This document shows positions 51,096 through 60,556 of a stretch of DNA of 64,000 bases, piece after piece. Each line of letters opens with the position of its first letter. The stretch's first letter is position 1. The stretch is taken from contig JAKEEM010000055.1 in assembly GCA_022616535.1 (NCBI GenBank), positions 16,784-80,783 on the forward strand, read 5' to 3'. The translations under genes and the position numbers were made by a program. Source of the DNA: Chlorobiota bacterium (GTDB lineage Bacteria; Bacteroidota; Ignavibacteria; Tepidaquicellales; OLB5). The notes beneath the pieces were generated by a model. The model made no database searches. It was not told where the DNA came from and saw nothing but the letters and a program-made list of their open reading frames with translations.

Positions 51096-52439
51096 TTAAT
51101 AGTTTAATAATCCCTGATAATATTCAAACGTTTTTTGCGCAAGAATAAAATCATATATCAAGTTTGATTTATTAATTAAAATGTTATTTAAATTTACAGC
51201 AGCTGTATTTACATCAAGCAGGGTTCCAATACCCACTCTATATGATTCTTCAGCAAGAAGCTTGTTTTGCTCTGCATTTTTGAGACTCCTGTCGGTAATT
51301 TCTATTTGCTTTAATAGTGATTTTAAATCCAGCGTAGCTTTCTGTATGTCAAGGGTAATCTGGTTTTTAACCTGCTTAAGGTCTTCCTCAGCGGATTTGT
51401 AATTTATCAATGCCTGCTGTCTCTGATTATCAAGTGAAAAACCGAGAAAGATTGGATAGGTAAGCGTTAAGCCTACTGTAAAAACACGCTGGCTTTTGAT
51501 ATTATCAATTTTATCACCAGATAATGAATAAGAGCCAAACCCGTTTAAGGTAGGAAAAATTAATGAGCCCCTTGCAATATCAATGCTAGTTTCAAGTATA
51601 TCAAGGTTCTGCTGTGATGATTTGTAATCATATCTGTTGGAAAGAGCTACATTAACAATTGCATCAGTATTTGAATTCTGGCTGACATATGCATCCAAAG
51701 TTTCATAAGGCACGTTTACATTGAACTCTTCTTTATTTACAGCGTAAGTTTTATCCATTGGAAGATTAGCGTCGAAAGCCAAATCTGAAATGGACTTATT
51801 TAAATTATTTTTTGCCTGTTCAACTGCAAGTTCATTTTGAGCCACAACAACATCCTGCTGGTAAATATCCGATACAGTTCTGCGCCCTACTTCGACGAAG
51901 ACTTTTATTGCATCGAGCTGGACTCTTGAGTCAGCAAGTGTCGCTTCATTTATAGTAACAATCTGCTGATTCTTCAGAACCGTTAAATAATCAGCTAATA
52001 TAGCTAGTGCGACATCCTGCCGGAGCTTTCTAAGCTGTATGGCGAGCTGGGTTTTATTTTTCTTTGCTAAATCAACTCTGTCATAGTTTACGAGTCCGTC
52101 AAAAAGAGTAACATTTGAACGAAGTGACAAATTAAAATTATTTGTCGTTTCATTTCTTGCTGAAACGGGGATATTTATTCCGTTTATTACAATGTTTCCG
52201 GCCTCTGTTATCTGGTTTGTCCGTGTCCACCCGGTTGTAAAATTCAGATCAGGGAATAAATTGCCATAGCTTTCTCTTATGTTGCTTTCCTGTGCCTCAA
52301 TAGAATTTTCTATTTTAACTATGTTGGGGTTATTCCTATATGCATGTTGTATGGCGTCTTTTAATGTTATCTCAACAACCTGTGAGAAAACAGAGGAAAC
52401 GGCGAATACCTGAATAAAAAGGAATTTTATTATTTTCAT
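51096..52439 (-). CDS. TolC family outer-membrane channel
   Basis: A 447-residue protein with signal 'FLFIQVFAVSSVFSQ' and repeated helical hairpins: 'LKDAIQHAYRNNPNIVKIENSIEAQESNI' and 'QVKNQITLDIQKATLDLKSLLKQIEITDRSLKNAEQNKLLAEESYRVGIGTLLDVNTA'. This is the classical outer-membrane efflux protein pattern, and the first gene of the operon. No promoter is found with certainty, but a 220-bp AT-rich gap lies upstream. Confidence 0.93.
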   Translation of the reverse strand: MKIIKFLFIQVFAVSSVFSQVVEITLKDAIQHAYRNNPNIVKIENSIEAQESNIRESYGNLFPDLNFTTGWTRTNQITEAGNIVINGINIPVSARNETTNNFNLSLRSNVTLFDGLVNYDRVDLAKKNKTQLAIQLRKLRQDVALAILADYLTVLKNQQIVTINEATLADSRVQLDAIKVFVEVGRRTVSDIYQQDVVVAQNELAVEQAKNNLNKSISDLAFDANLPMDKTYAVNKEEFNVNVPYETLDAYVSQNSNTDAIVNVALSNRYDYKSSQQNLDILETSIDIARGSLIFPTLNGFGSYSLSGDKIDNIKSQRVFTVGLTLTYPIFLGFSLDNQRQQALINYKSAEEDLKQVKNQITLDIQKATLDLKSLLKQIEITDRSLKNAEQNKLLAEESYRVGIGTLLDVNTAAVNLNNILINKSNLIYDFILAQKTFEYYQGLLNY

Positions 52440-52660
52440 ATAGATTTCAGGATATAAGGTTTACATTCCGCACCGGCGGGTAACCTTATTAATAATTAAG
52501 ACGTTAAAACAAATGTTAAAGTTTCAAAATATAACTCATTTTCATTAAATTAAATGTAAAAATGTGTTACAAAAGACCAAATTGGGCTGACTGAACCTTT
52601 TAAATTATTACTATTTTTATTATTATATTAGTTGACTAACTTCCAATATTATTACAAGTT

Positions 52661-53791
52661 ATGCTAATAAATTTAAACTTATTTATTCTTATTCTGTTTT
52701 TAAATTTTTTCGGATGCTCTAAAAAACAGTCTCCGCCCAAAGAACAGGAGGTTGAATCGAAAAGCTCCGGCTACAAAATTGAAGCTTTTGTACGCAATCT
52801 TGAAGTCCCCTGGAGTATCGTTTTTACATCGGCTGACAGAATTTTAATTAATGAAAGACCCGGAAGACTGCGTGTTGTTGAAAACGTAAATTTAAACGCA
52901 AAGCCGGTAAAGGAGTTTAGTGATGTTTCAAGCGGGTCTGAGGAAGGATTGATGGGCTTGGCCCCGGACCCGGATTATGAAAATAACAAGTTGATTTACT
53001 TAAGCTACGCATATGAAAAAGAAGGTGATTTAACTGTTAAAGTTGTTAGATTTAAGGATAATGGAACGAGTCTCACTGATGAAAAAGTGATTTTTGACAA
53101 TATCCCGGCAGCAAGATTTCACGCGGGGTGCCGCTTGAGATTCGGACCCGACAAAAAGCTTTACATTACAACCGGTGATGCGGGTGAAAGAAAATTTGCT
53201 CAGGATTTAGGTAAACTTCACGGAAAGATTTTGAGAATTAACTCCGATGGTTCAGTGCCGGAAGATAATCCTTTTCCAAATTCGCCAGTGTGGACATACG
53301 GACACCGAAACCCGCAGGGGATTGACTGGTATCCGGGAACGGATATTTTATGGGAAACCGAACACGGACCGAGCGGATTTGACGGGCCCGGGGGAGGTGA
53401 TGAGGTCAACTTAATTGTTAAAGGCAAAAACTACGGCTGGCCGATTGTTTCGCATAATGATAATAAGGAAGGGCTCGTTGCTCCCGTTTTTGTTTTCACT
53501 CCCGCCGAAGCACCCGCTTCGGGAATGTTTTATAAGTCAGGAAAAATTGCGGAATGGAAAAATAATTTCTTCTTCGGCTGCTTGAGGGGCAACGGCATAA
53601 TCCGCATTGTTGTTGATGTAAAAGACCCGTCAAAAGGATTATCTTACGAAAAATTTGCTACTTCGTATGGTAGGATAAGGGATATTGCCGAAGGTCCCGA
53701 TGGATATATTTATTTTTCGTCAAGCAATCTTGACGGCAGGGGAAATCCTAAAGACGGTGATGATAAGATATATCGAATAATACCTCTGTAA
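52661..53791 (+). CDS. PQQ-type sugar dehydrogenase (glucose/sorbosone dehydrogenase), lipoprotein
   Basis: A 376-residue protein with lipoprotein signal 'LNFFGCSKKQ' (lipobox Cys near residue 19). The beta-propeller shows 'VPWSIVFTSADRILINERPGRLRVVE', 'SEEGLMGLAPDPDYENN', 'HAGCRLRFGPDKKLYITTGDAGERKFAQDLGKLHGKILRIN' and 'GHRNPQGIDW', which are signatures of the Ylii/GdhB family of PQQ- or calcium-binding aldose dehydrogenases. The active-site 'H-R-N-P-Q' is present. The substrate is probably a soluble sugar in the periplasm. Confidence 0.9.
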   Translation: MLINLNLFILILFLNFFGCSKKQSPPKEQEVESKSSGYKIEAFVRNLEVPWSIVFTSADRILINERPGRLRVVENVNLNAKPVKEFSDVSSGSEEGLMGLAPDPDYENNKLIYLSYAYEKEGDLTVKVVRFKDNGTSLTDEKVIFDNIPAARFHAGCRLRFGPDKKLYITTGDAGERKFAQDLGKLHGKILRINSDGSVPEDNPFPNSPVWTYGHRNPQGIDWYPGTDILWETEHGPSGFDGPGGGDEVNLIVKGKNYGWPIVSHNDNKEGLVAPVFVFTPAEAPASGMFYKSGKIAEWKNNFFFGCLRGNGIIRIVVDVKDPSKGLSYEKFATSYGRIRDIAEGPDGYIYFSSSNLDGRGNPKDGDDKIYRIIPL

Positions 53792-53796
53792 TACTT

Positions 53797-53861
53797 ACCT
53801 CATCCTTCAACCCCTCTCCGTATAGGAAGGGGAGTCCGCCAGCTGGCGGACAGGGTGAGGT
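53797..53861. repeat. 65-bp three-hairpin palindromic repeat
   Basis: Outer ACCTCA...TGAGGT stem, inner CCCCTCTCC/GGAAGGGG hairpin, and a perfect GTCCGCCAGCTGGCGGAC palindrome. It folds into a clover-like RNA or DNA shape between two genes. Such repeats are typical dispersed elements in Ignavibacteria and related genomes. The ORF track's GTG start at 53855 falls inside it, so the lipocalin-like gene is placed at its ATG. Confidence 0.7.
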
Positions 53862-53872
53862 TTTATAAAAAT

Positions 53873-54268
53873 ATGAAAAATAAATTTATAGGAACGTGGA
53901 AGCTTGAATCGGTTATAATCAGGCATGTTCATCACAAGATTTACCCTTTTGGCAAGGAAGTAAAAGGAATTTTGATTTACGGAAAGGAGTATATGTCAGT
54001 TCAGATAATGATGCCTGTTCACTTTCCCATTAGCGAGACGAGAAAGCATCAATTAAAGCTTGAAGACCTTGCTCAAACGCTCAATCGCTATATGGGTTAT
54101 TTTGGGTCCTATGAGATTGATGAGGCGAATCATATCGTTATCCATCATGTTAAAGGGGCAATAGCGCAAAAACTCACAGCCGGCGAGGAAATACGCAATT
54201 TTAAGTTTAAAGATGAAAAACTTGTTCTTTCAAAAGGCCCGCTGGAATTAACTTGGTCGAGGGTATAG
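53873..54268 (+). CDS. Lipocalin-like domain protein
   Basis: About 131 residues from ATG 53873. '[15 protein letters not shown]' opens like lipocalin-like (Lipocalin_5/DUF1348-like) domains, followed by beta-strands '[16 protein letters not shown]' and '[22 protein letters not shown]', and ends '[16 protein letters not shown]'. It is probably a small beta-barrel ligand-binding protein without a signal peptide. The specific ligand is unknown. The extended GTG start lies in a repeat and is rejected. Confidence 0.75.
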   Translation: MKNKFIGTWKLESVIIRHVHHKIYPFGKEVKGILIYGKEYMSVQIMMPVHFPISETRKHQLKLEDLAQTLNRYMGYFGSYEIDEANHIVIHHVKGAIAQKLTAGEEIRNFKFKDEKLVLSKGPLELTWSRV

Positions 54269-54296
54269 ACTTTATATCATATTTTCACCCAAATTT

Positions 54297-55532
54297 ATGT
54301 ATTATATTAGTTTATTGAAAGACTTAATTATTTATATAAATTACTGTATATTCATTGGTTTTTTATTTTCTACCCATGAATTACAAACACAATGGACTCA
54401 GACAAATGGGCTTTACACCGAAAAGGTATCCAGTTTTGCATCCATAGACACTAATTTATTTGCAAGAACTTTCGATAATGGTGTTTTTCTAACAATAAAT
54501 AATGGTGTTAATTGGACTGCTGTCAATTCAGGATTATCAAATAACGAAATCAGATCTCTGACTACATTAGGAATTTTACTTTTTGCAGGGACAAGTAATG
54601 GAGTATCACGTTCAACTAATAACGGTACAAATTGGATTGGAGCGGGTTTAACAAACGAAATTGTTTATTCTCTTAAATATAGTAATGGTTATCTTTTAGC
54701 TGGGATTTTTGGTGATATTTATCGTTCATCCAACTTTGGAACGAATTGGACGGTTACTGCTCCAACCGGTAACTTGACTTACGCATTTACTGACATAGGA
54801 CCGTTTCTCTTTGCTGGTACTGAAGGTGACGGAGTTTTTCGTTCAACTAATAATGGAACAAATTGGCTTACCGTTAATTCTGGGCTTCCCTTCGCTGCTT
54901 TTGTATTATCTCTTGTTTTTAACGATTCAATTATTTTTGCCGGTACTTTTTATGACGGGGTATTTCGTTCTAATAATTTAGGTGCAAATTGGATTGAAGT
55001 TAATTCTGGTTTGACTCATCGCGATGTCTATGCATTTGCTGTTTATGAAAGCAATCTATTTGCCGCCACATATTTCGGGGGTGTATTTCTTTCTACAAAT
55101 AACGGCACAAGTTGCGCACCTGTTAATACAGGTTTAACTGACCTAAATATAAGGGCACTTAAAGTCCATGGTGTTTACTTATATGCGGGAACGTGGGGAA
55201 GTGGTGTTTGGAGGAGACCGTTATCTGAAATAATAAATTCAGTAATTCAAATTTCGGGTAATATTCCATTTCAGTTTAACTTATATCAAAACTATCCAAA
55301 CCCGTTTAATCCCGCAACACAAATAAAATTTGATATACCCAAGTTATCAAACGTAAAGCTGATAGTTTATGATGCTTTGGGAAGGGTGGTCGCGGAGCTT
55401 GTAAATGAGCAGTTAAACGCAGGCTCATATAGTTATGATTGGAACGCATCTGATTACCCGAGCGGAGTTTATTTTTATAAGCTTATAACAGATGATTATG
55501 CTCAGACAAGAATAATGGTGTTAATAAAATGA
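54297..55532 (+). CDS. Secreted beta-propeller protein with T9SS sorting domain
   Basis: A 411-residue protein with a signal-like N-terminal helix and several ~40-residue repeats with '[18 protein letters not shown]', '[19 protein letters not shown]' and similar, forming a BNR/YCF48-like propeller. The last ~85 residues are the T9SS sorting domain, '[18 protein letters not shown]' to '[23 protein letters not shown]'. It is probably exported to the cell surface. First of four T9SS cargo genes in a row, each with its own short leader. Confidence 0.9.
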   Translation: MYYISLLKDLIIYINYCIFIGFLFSTHELQTQWTQTNGLYTEKVSSFASIDTNLFARTFDNGVFLTINNGVNWTAVNSGLSNNEIRSLTTLGILLFAGTSNGVSRSTNNGTNWIGAGLTNEIVYSLKYSNGYLLAGIFGDIYRSSNFGTNWTVTAPTGNLTYAFTDIGPFLFAGTEGDGVFRSTNNGTNWLTVNSGLPFAAFVLSLVFNDSIIFAGTFYDGVFRSNNLGANWIEVNSGLTHRDVYAFAVYESNLFAATYFGGVFLSTNNGTSCAPVNTGLTDLNIRALKVHGVYLYAGTWGSGVWRRPLSEIINSVIQISGNIPFQFNLYQNYPNPFNPATQIKFDIPKLSNVKLIVYDALGRVVAELVNEQLNAGSYSYDWNASDYPSGVYFYKLITDDYAQTRIMVLIK

Positions 55533-55591
55533 AAATTGTATTTTTTCAATCTAAATTATGTTTTATCTTTTATAAATAAGGATGTTGCCTT

Positions 55592-56572
55592 ATGAAATAC
55601 CTCGTAAGATTAATTTTTCTAATTATTCTTGTTACTTCCCTTAAGCTAAATTTAATTTACGCGCAGGATACAAATATTGTTAAGTTTATACCTTTAAAAG
55701 TCGGCAATGTATGGGTTTACTCAGGTTATTATAATAATCTTTGGTTTTGCTCCAGTAATTTTTATTTAAGGGTTAGAATAGACAGCTCATTTTTATCTAA
55801 CAGCAAAACTTATTTTAAATTCAGCACGCTTACAAAAATTTTAAGCGGAGGTAATTGCACATATCAATTTTTTGGAAATTCATCATACAGGATTGATTCA
55901 TTGAATGGAAATTTCTATAGATTGGAATCAAATCCTAATTGCAGTTATTCACCCAACGAGGTGATTATTGACAGTTTAAAGTCAAGCCTAAGAGATACAT
56001 TATGGACGTGCCAGTATCATTTACCTCAGAAAATTTTATATGATACGAATATAATCCAGATATTTGGTATTCAAAAGCAATCAAAGAGATTTGGAATCAG
56101 TGGACTTGAACAGGGCTTCAACAATACATACACAAAGGATATAGGAGTAGTATATTACGCCGAATTCGGTATGTCATTAAGTTCAGAAGTAAATTTAAAG
56201 GGCTGCGTTTTGAACGGCGTTGTTTACGGTGATACCAATTTTTATTTGGTTCCTGTTAACAAAATTTCAACGGAAGTCACAAAGTCGTATAACTTACATC
56301 AAAACTATCCCAACCCTTTCAACCCTTCGACGCAAATTAGATTCGATGTTCCCAAGCACTCATTTGTAAAGCTGATAGTTTACGATGCTTTGGGAAGGGA
56401 GATTAGTGTGCTTGTTAATGAGCAGTTAAGACAGGGTGCTTATGTTTATGAATGGAATGCTGAGAACCTTCCTAGCGGAGTTTATTTTTATAAATTAGTC
56501 ATTGCTGACAACACCAACAACGGGGTAAGTGGTGATTATATTAATTCAAAAAAGATGGTATTAATTAAGTAA
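55592..56572 (+). CDS. T9SS cargo protein of unknown function
   Basis: A 326-residue protein with signal 'LVRLIFLIILVTSLKLNLIYAQ' and a middle of beta-strands with several Cys ('NLWFCSSNFYLRVRI', 'GGNCTYQFFG', 'SNPNCSYSP'). The C-terminal sorting domain is '[18 protein letters not shown]...GVYFYKLVIADN...KKMVLIK', with a small insertion near the end. The binding or enzymatic role is not clear from the sequence. Second of the four T9SS genes. Confidence 0.87.
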   Translation: MKYLVRLIFLIILVTSLKLNLIYAQDTNIVKFIPLKVGNVWVYSGYYNNLWFCSSNFYLRVRIDSSFLSNSKTYFKFSTLTKILSGGNCTYQFFGNSSYRIDSLNGNFYRLESNPNCSYSPNEVIIDSLKSSLRDTLWTCQYHLPQKILYDTNIIQIFGIQKQSKRFGISGLEQGFNNTYTKDIGVVYYAEFGMSLSSEVNLKGCVLNGVVYGDTNFYLVPVNKISTEVTKSYNLHQNYPNPFNPSTQIRFDVPKHSFVKLIVYDALGREISVLVNEQLRQGAYVYEWNAENLPSGVYFYKLVIADNTNNGVSGDYINSKKMVLIK

Positions 56573-56609
56573 AATCCTTTATGTTTCACAAATTGAAATA
56601 AATCCTTAT

Positions 56610-56635
56610 ATTTTGGAAAGAGGCATTTCCAAAAT
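56610..56635. repeat. 26-bp hairpin before the SBBP-repeat gene
   Basis: ATTTTGGAAA (56610-56619) and TTTCCAAAAT (56626-56635) form a perfect 10-bp stem with a GAGGCA loop. It lies between the upstream stop (56572) and the ATG at 56650, so it may be a terminator-like or regulatory hairpin. No T-run follows. Confidence 0.5.
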
Positions 56636-56649
56636 AACCATTGTTTTCT

Positions 56650-58287
56650 ATGAGAAAAATTATTGCGATATTATTTTTAGTTTTTCTCTGTTCACATAAT
56701 GTAAACACTAAGGTTTCTCAGGAGTGGGTAAGCGGGTACAGCGGACCTGTTAATAACTACAACTCTTCCAATTCCATAGCAATAGATGTTCAGGGAAATA
56801 TTTATGTAGCAGCAACCAGTGCGGGATTCGGTACGGGATTAGATATCATCCTTATAAAATATAATGCGGCAGGAAGCATTTTGTGGATAGAGCGCTTCAA
56901 CGGAACAGCAAATTCAGATGATGAAGCATGCTCAGTCGGAATTGACGCTGCCGGCAATGTTTATGTTTCCGGCTCGGTTTTAAACACCGGCACAGCAAAA
57001 GATGTTGTAACGATTAAGTATAATTCAAACGGTGAACAATTATGGGCTGTAATTTATAATGGTGTTTCAAACCAGGATGATGCGGCAAAATCAATGGTTG
57101 TTGATAATGCCGGTAATACTTATATAACTGCTTACACGACAAGTCCTGCGTACAGCCAGGATTTTGCAACGATGAAATATAATACAGCCGGCGAGTTGCT
57201 GTGGATGGAACTTTATAATGGACCGGAAGGAACTTATGATGAGCCGTTTGCAATTACTCTTGACGATTTAGGGAACGTGTATGTTTGCGGACTCAGCAGG
57301 GGAGTGGGCACAAAAAGAGATTATGCAACCCTAAAGTACAGCCCGGAGGGCAAACAGGAATGGGTTTCAAGATATAACGGCCCTTCAAACGGATTTGATA
57401 TGGCTTATGCAATTGCTGCGGACGAGAATGAAAATGTATACGTAACAGGAACCAGTTGGGACTGGTTCAACGTATATGATTATCTGACTTTAAAATATAA
57501 TTCGCAAGGTGAGGAACTCTGGAATGTACGCTATGACGGCGGCGGAGCCGGAAGTGATATTGCCAGGTCAATTGCCGTCGATAGTGAAGGTAACGTTTTC
57601 ATAACTGGAGAGGTTTGGACTGGTAATTTTGATAAAGATTACGGAACAATAAAATACAATTCAACAGGTGAGATTGTATGGGTTAGAACATATAACGGTC
57701 CTGGAAACAACAACGACATTGCAAACTCAATGACAACCGATTATGAAGGAAACATATATGTTACGGGTTGGAGCAGAAGCGGCTCAAATTTTGGAACAGA
57801 GGATTTTGCTACGATAAAATACAATACAATCGGCGCACAAAAATGGATTGCAAGATTTAACAGTTCCGGGAATAATGAAGATATTGCCAATTCCATTGCG
57901 GTAAATGCGGCCGGAGATGTTTATATAGCAGGCAGAAGCAAACTAAGCAGCTATGACTTTGAGGTAACAACCATAAAATACAGCCAGGTAATAGGTATCG
58001 AGCCGGTTTCAGGAAGTATTCCCAAAAGTTTTTTGTTGCATCAAAACTTTCCCAATCCGTTTAACCCGACGACACAAATTAAATTCGATTTACCTAAGCA
58101 GTCATTTGTAAGGCTGATTGTTTACGATGCCTCGGGCAGGAAAGTTTCCACTCTGGTCAATAGTAGGTTTAACCCAGGTTCATATTTATACGAGTGGATT
58201 GCTGATTCATATCCCAGCGGGATTTATTTTTATAAACTTACAGCGGAAGGCTATGTTCAAACAAAAAAGATGGTTTTGGTTAAATAA
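56650..58287 (+). CDS. SBBP-repeat beta-propeller protein with T9SS sorting domain
   Basis: About 545 residues from ATG 56650 (the ORF track begins with a TTG). Signal 'ILFLVFLCSHNVNTK' precedes about eight SBBP repeats with 'AIDVQGNIYVAATSAGFG', 'DIILIKYNAAGSILWIERFNG' and similar, each ~50 residues. The C-terminal sorting domain is 'NFPNPFNPTTQIKFDLPK' to 'SGIYFYKLTAEGYVQTKKMVLVK'. It is likely a surface-exposed or secreted propeller. No Shine-Dalgarno is visible. Confidence 0.9.
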   Translation: MRKIIAILFLVFLCSHNVNTKVSQEWVSGYSGPVNNYNSSNSIAIDVQGNIYVAATSAGFGTGLDIILIKYNAAGSILWIERFNGTANSDDEACSVGIDAAGNVYVSGSVLNTGTAKDVVTIKYNSNGEQLWAVIYNGVSNQDDAAKSMVVDNAGNTYITAYTTSPAYSQDFATMKYNTAGELLWMELYNGPEGTYDEPFAITLDDLGNVYVCGLSRGVGTKRDYATLKYSPEGKQEWVSRYNGPSNGFDMAYAIAADENENVYVTGTSWDWFNVYDYLTLKYNSQGEELWNVRYDGGGAGSDIARSIAVDSEGNVFITGEVWTGNFDKDYGTIKYNSTGEIVWVRTYNGPGNNNDIANSMTTDYEGNIYVTGWSRSGSNFGTEDFATIKYNTIGAQKWIARFNSSGNNEDIANSIAVNAAGDVYIAGRSKLSSYDFEVTTIKYSQVIGIEPVSGSIPKSFLLHQNFPNPFNPTTQIKFDLPKQSFVRLIVYDASGRKVSTLVNSRFNPGSYLYEWIADSYPSGIYFYKLTAEGYVQTKKMVLVK

Positions 58288-58309
58288 TCATAGTTTGTTT
58301 GGCTCAAAC

Positions 58310-58340
58310 TTGCTTTTTCAAAAGAGTTGTATTATATTTG
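58310..58340 (+). promoter_or_regulatory. Candidate promoter (TTG - 20 nt - TATATTTG)
   Basis: TTG at 58310-58312 and TATATTTG at 58333-58340 with 20 nt between, close to the Bacteroidota consensus. Transcription would begin near 58345 and leave a ~200-nt leader before the T9SS gene at 58546. Confidence 0.55.
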
Positions 58341-58545
58341 GTTTAATATAATTCATCATATAGCAATACATATACCTTTTTAAATAGTTTTTCACAAAAA
58401 AATTACTTCTTTAAAATTACTGAAATTTACCATTTTTAATTTATTTGTAAATTAAAAAAGGAGATAAACGTACAATTGTACCGACTTAGCTGTTCTAAGT
58501 CAAAATTTTAGTTATTCCGCCTAAGTGCGGAAAGGAGGTAATTTT
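58341..58545 (+). promoter_or_regulatory. Long structured 5' leader with two hairpins next to the ribosome site
   Basis: GTACAATTGTAC palindrome (58470-58481), GACTTAG...CTAAGTC hairpin (58483-58501) and TTCCGCCTAAGTGCGGAA hairpin directly before AAAGGAGG. A short ORF starting at TTG 58477 (MYRLSCSKSKF, 11 codons) overlaps the hairpins, with GGAG 13 nt before it. This could be an attenuator, thermosensor or translational switch. Confidence 0.35.
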
Positions 58546-59823
58546 ATGAGTCACCAATCCTCAAGCTCATCCAAAAGAGCTTTTATATTTTTTCTCTTCA
58601 TTTTTTTAGTTCCTTCAGTTTTAAAGTCGCAATGGGTTCAGCAGGTTTCGGGAACAGATGAGAATCTTTTTGCCGTTTATTTTTTTAATAATTCAACAGG
58701 ATTTCTTGGTTCAAACATATATCCAAACCCGCCATTGATAGGAGGTGAAATTATCAGAACATCAAATGGCGGAGATAACTGGCAAAGAGTATTATTGGAC
58801 ACGAATTTTAGAGTTAAAGGCTTTTATTTCTTTGACCAGAATACTGGATTTGCAGTTGGTGGAAGTTACACATCGACTGGCTACATTTACAAAACAACAA
58901 ATGGCGGGTTTAACTGGATCAATGTAACACCCCCGAATCTCACAACTCATTTATTTAATATAAATTTTCTTAATAACAGCACCGGTTATGCTGGAGGAAT
59001 ATATGGAGTAGTTAAAACAATGGATGGCGGGGTTAGCTGGAGCAGGGTGCTCACAGTAACCATCAACTGGTTAAGCTGGGGTAAGATTTTCTTTAATAAT
59101 GTTAACACCGGCTTTTTTACAAGTGACAGCGGAAGGGTTTTTAAAACAACAAACGGCGGGGCTGTTTGGACTGTTTCAAGCTTAACACCAAGCGCTTTCA
59201 GGGATATTAAATTCACTGATAGCAATACCGGTTATATAGTCGGTGATAACGGAGTAATTTTTAAAACAACGAACCAAGGAGCAAGCTGGAATTTATTAAA
59301 CTCAGGTGTTTCTCAGAATCTCTTTTCGGTATTTTTTAGTAATCTCAATACGGGCTATGTAACTGCAGAACAAACGGTTTTAAAAACCACAAATGCCGGA
59401 AACAGCTGGTTCACTGTATTTAATCTTGGGGCAGATTCGCTTCTTTCAACTTTTTTTATAGATGCGAGCACCGGCTACATTTGCGGCGACCAAGGAAGGG
59501 TTTATAAAACTACAACAGGGGGAGTAATCGGCATCCCTCCCATTTCAACTGAAGTGCCGAAGAACTTTTTGCTTTACCAAAACTTTCCAAATCCGTTTAA
59601 TCCGACCACCAGCATTAGGTTTGCAATTCCAAAAGAGTCATTCGTAAAGTTAGCTGTTTATGATATGCTTGGAAAGAAAATCCAAACACTTGTAAGTGAA
59701 AGTTTGATACCTGCAACTTATGAAGTAAAATGGAATGCTGAGGGATTTTCCAGTGGTATTTATTTTTACAAGATACAGGCAGGTGATTATACCGATGTGA
59801 AAAAAATGTCGGTTATAAAATAA
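58546..59823 (+). CDS. YCF48-like propeller protein with T9SS sorting domain
   Basis: About 425 residues from ATG 58546, chosen because AAAGGAGGT sits 7 bp before it. Signal 'FIFFLFIFLVPSVLKSQ' is followed by ~40-residue repeats 'FFNNSTGFLGSN...IIRTSNGGDNWQRV' and 'NTGYIVGDNGVIFKTTNQGASWNLL', the YCF48/BNR-like propeller. The sorting domain starts at 'NFPNPFNPTTSIRFAIPK' and ends 'SGIYFYKIQAGDYTDVKKMSVIK'. It is followed by a strong terminator. Confidence 0.92.
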   Translation: MSHQSSSSSKRAFIFFLFIFLVPSVLKSQWVQQVSGTDENLFAVYFFNNSTGFLGSNIYPNPPLIGGEIIRTSNGGDNWQRVLLDTNFRVKGFYFFDQNTGFAVGGSYTSTGYIYKTTNGGFNWINVTPPNLTTHLFNINFLNNSTGYAGGIYGVVKTMDGGVSWSRVLTVTINWLSWGKIFFNNVNTGFFTSDSGRVFKTTNGGAVWTVSSLTPSAFRDIKFTDSNTGYIVGDNGVIFKTTNQGASWNLLNSGVSQNLFSVFFSNLNTGYVTAEQTVLKTTNAGNSWFTVFNLGADSLLSTFFIDASTGYICGDQGRVYKTTTGGVIGIPPISTEVPKNFLLYQNFPNPFNPTTSIRFAIPKESFVKLAVYDMLGKKIQTLVSESLIPATYEVKWNAEGFSSGIYFYKIQAGDYTDVKKMSVIK

Positions 59824-59843
59824 AAGCCCTTAAATTATCTTAG

Positions 59844-59871
59844 GGGCAGAGTAAAATCTGCCCTTTTTTTT
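59844..59871 (+). terminator. Rho-independent terminator after the last T9SS gene
   Basis: GGGCAGA (59844-59850) and TCTGCCC (59857-59863) form a perfect 7-bp stem (the loop is GTAAAA), followed by eight Ts. A textbook terminator for the + strand. Confidence 0.92.
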
Positions 59872-59909
59872 AAAAATAAGCAGCTTTTAGATGTATAAAA
59901 AGGTTTTCA

Positions 59910-59940
59910 TTGTTAAAACAGACCTTTAATATTATATTTG
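59910..59940 (+). promoter_or_regulatory. Promoter with TTG - 20 nt - TATATTTG
   Basis: TTG at 59910-59912 and TATATTTG at 59933-59940 with 20 nt spacing, right after the terminator and 43 bp before the next gene. A good Bacteroidota-type promoter. Confidence 0.6.
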
Positions 59941-59982
59941 TTCAAATAAAAATGCCCTTAATAATTAAAATGTGGGGGACTC

Positions 59983-60339
59983 ATGAAACACCTTGCAAAT
60001 GGCTCAATAAAAACCACCATTGTAGTAATGATATTTTGTTTTTCATCATGTGATACGGTTGAAAATGATGAGGCTTCGGTAAGGTATTTTCACGCTAAAA
60101 CGGATACTTTAATCCTGCCGGATTCGGTTTCTGCTCTGGATACTTTAATTGCAAAATTAAAAGGTCCTCTAGGAGGAAGCTCGTGTTTCCACTTTTCTTA
60201 TTTTGAAGTTTCGTCTATCGAAAAGGGAATAAAAGTTAAAGTATGGGGTAAAGAAATTTTGAATACACTTTGCCTTGCAATTTTAGTAGGATTTGACAAA
60301 GACTATAAGATTTATAATTTGAGAGCAGGTTTTTTATAA
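59983..60339 (+). CDS. Small lipoprotein of unknown function
   Basis: A 118-residue protein with lipoprotein-like signal 'TTIVVMIFCFSSCDTVEND' (Cys near residue 24). The mature portion is mainly beta with 'VSALDTLIAKLKGPLGGSSCFHFSYFEVSSIEKGIKVKVWGKE', which contains another Cys. It has no known relatives that I can name. It stands alone between a strong terminator and a promoter for the following gene. Confidence 0.7.
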   Translation: MKHLANGSIKTTIVVMIFCFSSCDTVENDEASVRYFHAKTDTLILPDSVSALDTLIAKLKGPLGGSSCFHFSYFEVSSIEKGIKVKVWGKEILNTLCLAILVGFDKDYKIYNLRAGFL

Positions 60340-60405
60340 TTAAAGTATTAAACCCTAATAATCAAAATATAATCGATTCAGTTTGGGTTTATTAATTTTT
60401 ATGCA

Positions 60406-60435
60406 TTTGATTTTACAATAACTTTTATAACTTTG
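60406..60435 (+). promoter_or_regulatory. Promoter with TTTG - 18 nt - TAACTTTG
   Basis: TTTG at 60406-60409 and TAACTTTG at 60428-60435 fit the consensus. The gene start at 60557 leaves a leader of ~115 nt. Confidence 0.55.
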
Positions 60436-60556
60436 TATAAAATTAATTGAACTCCGTATAGCATACTTCTACCCGATTTATTAAATTCTTTTAAATTTCG
60501 AAGTATTTTTATCATTGATATAACTGTAATTAACAGTTAATCTTGCATTCTTAAAA

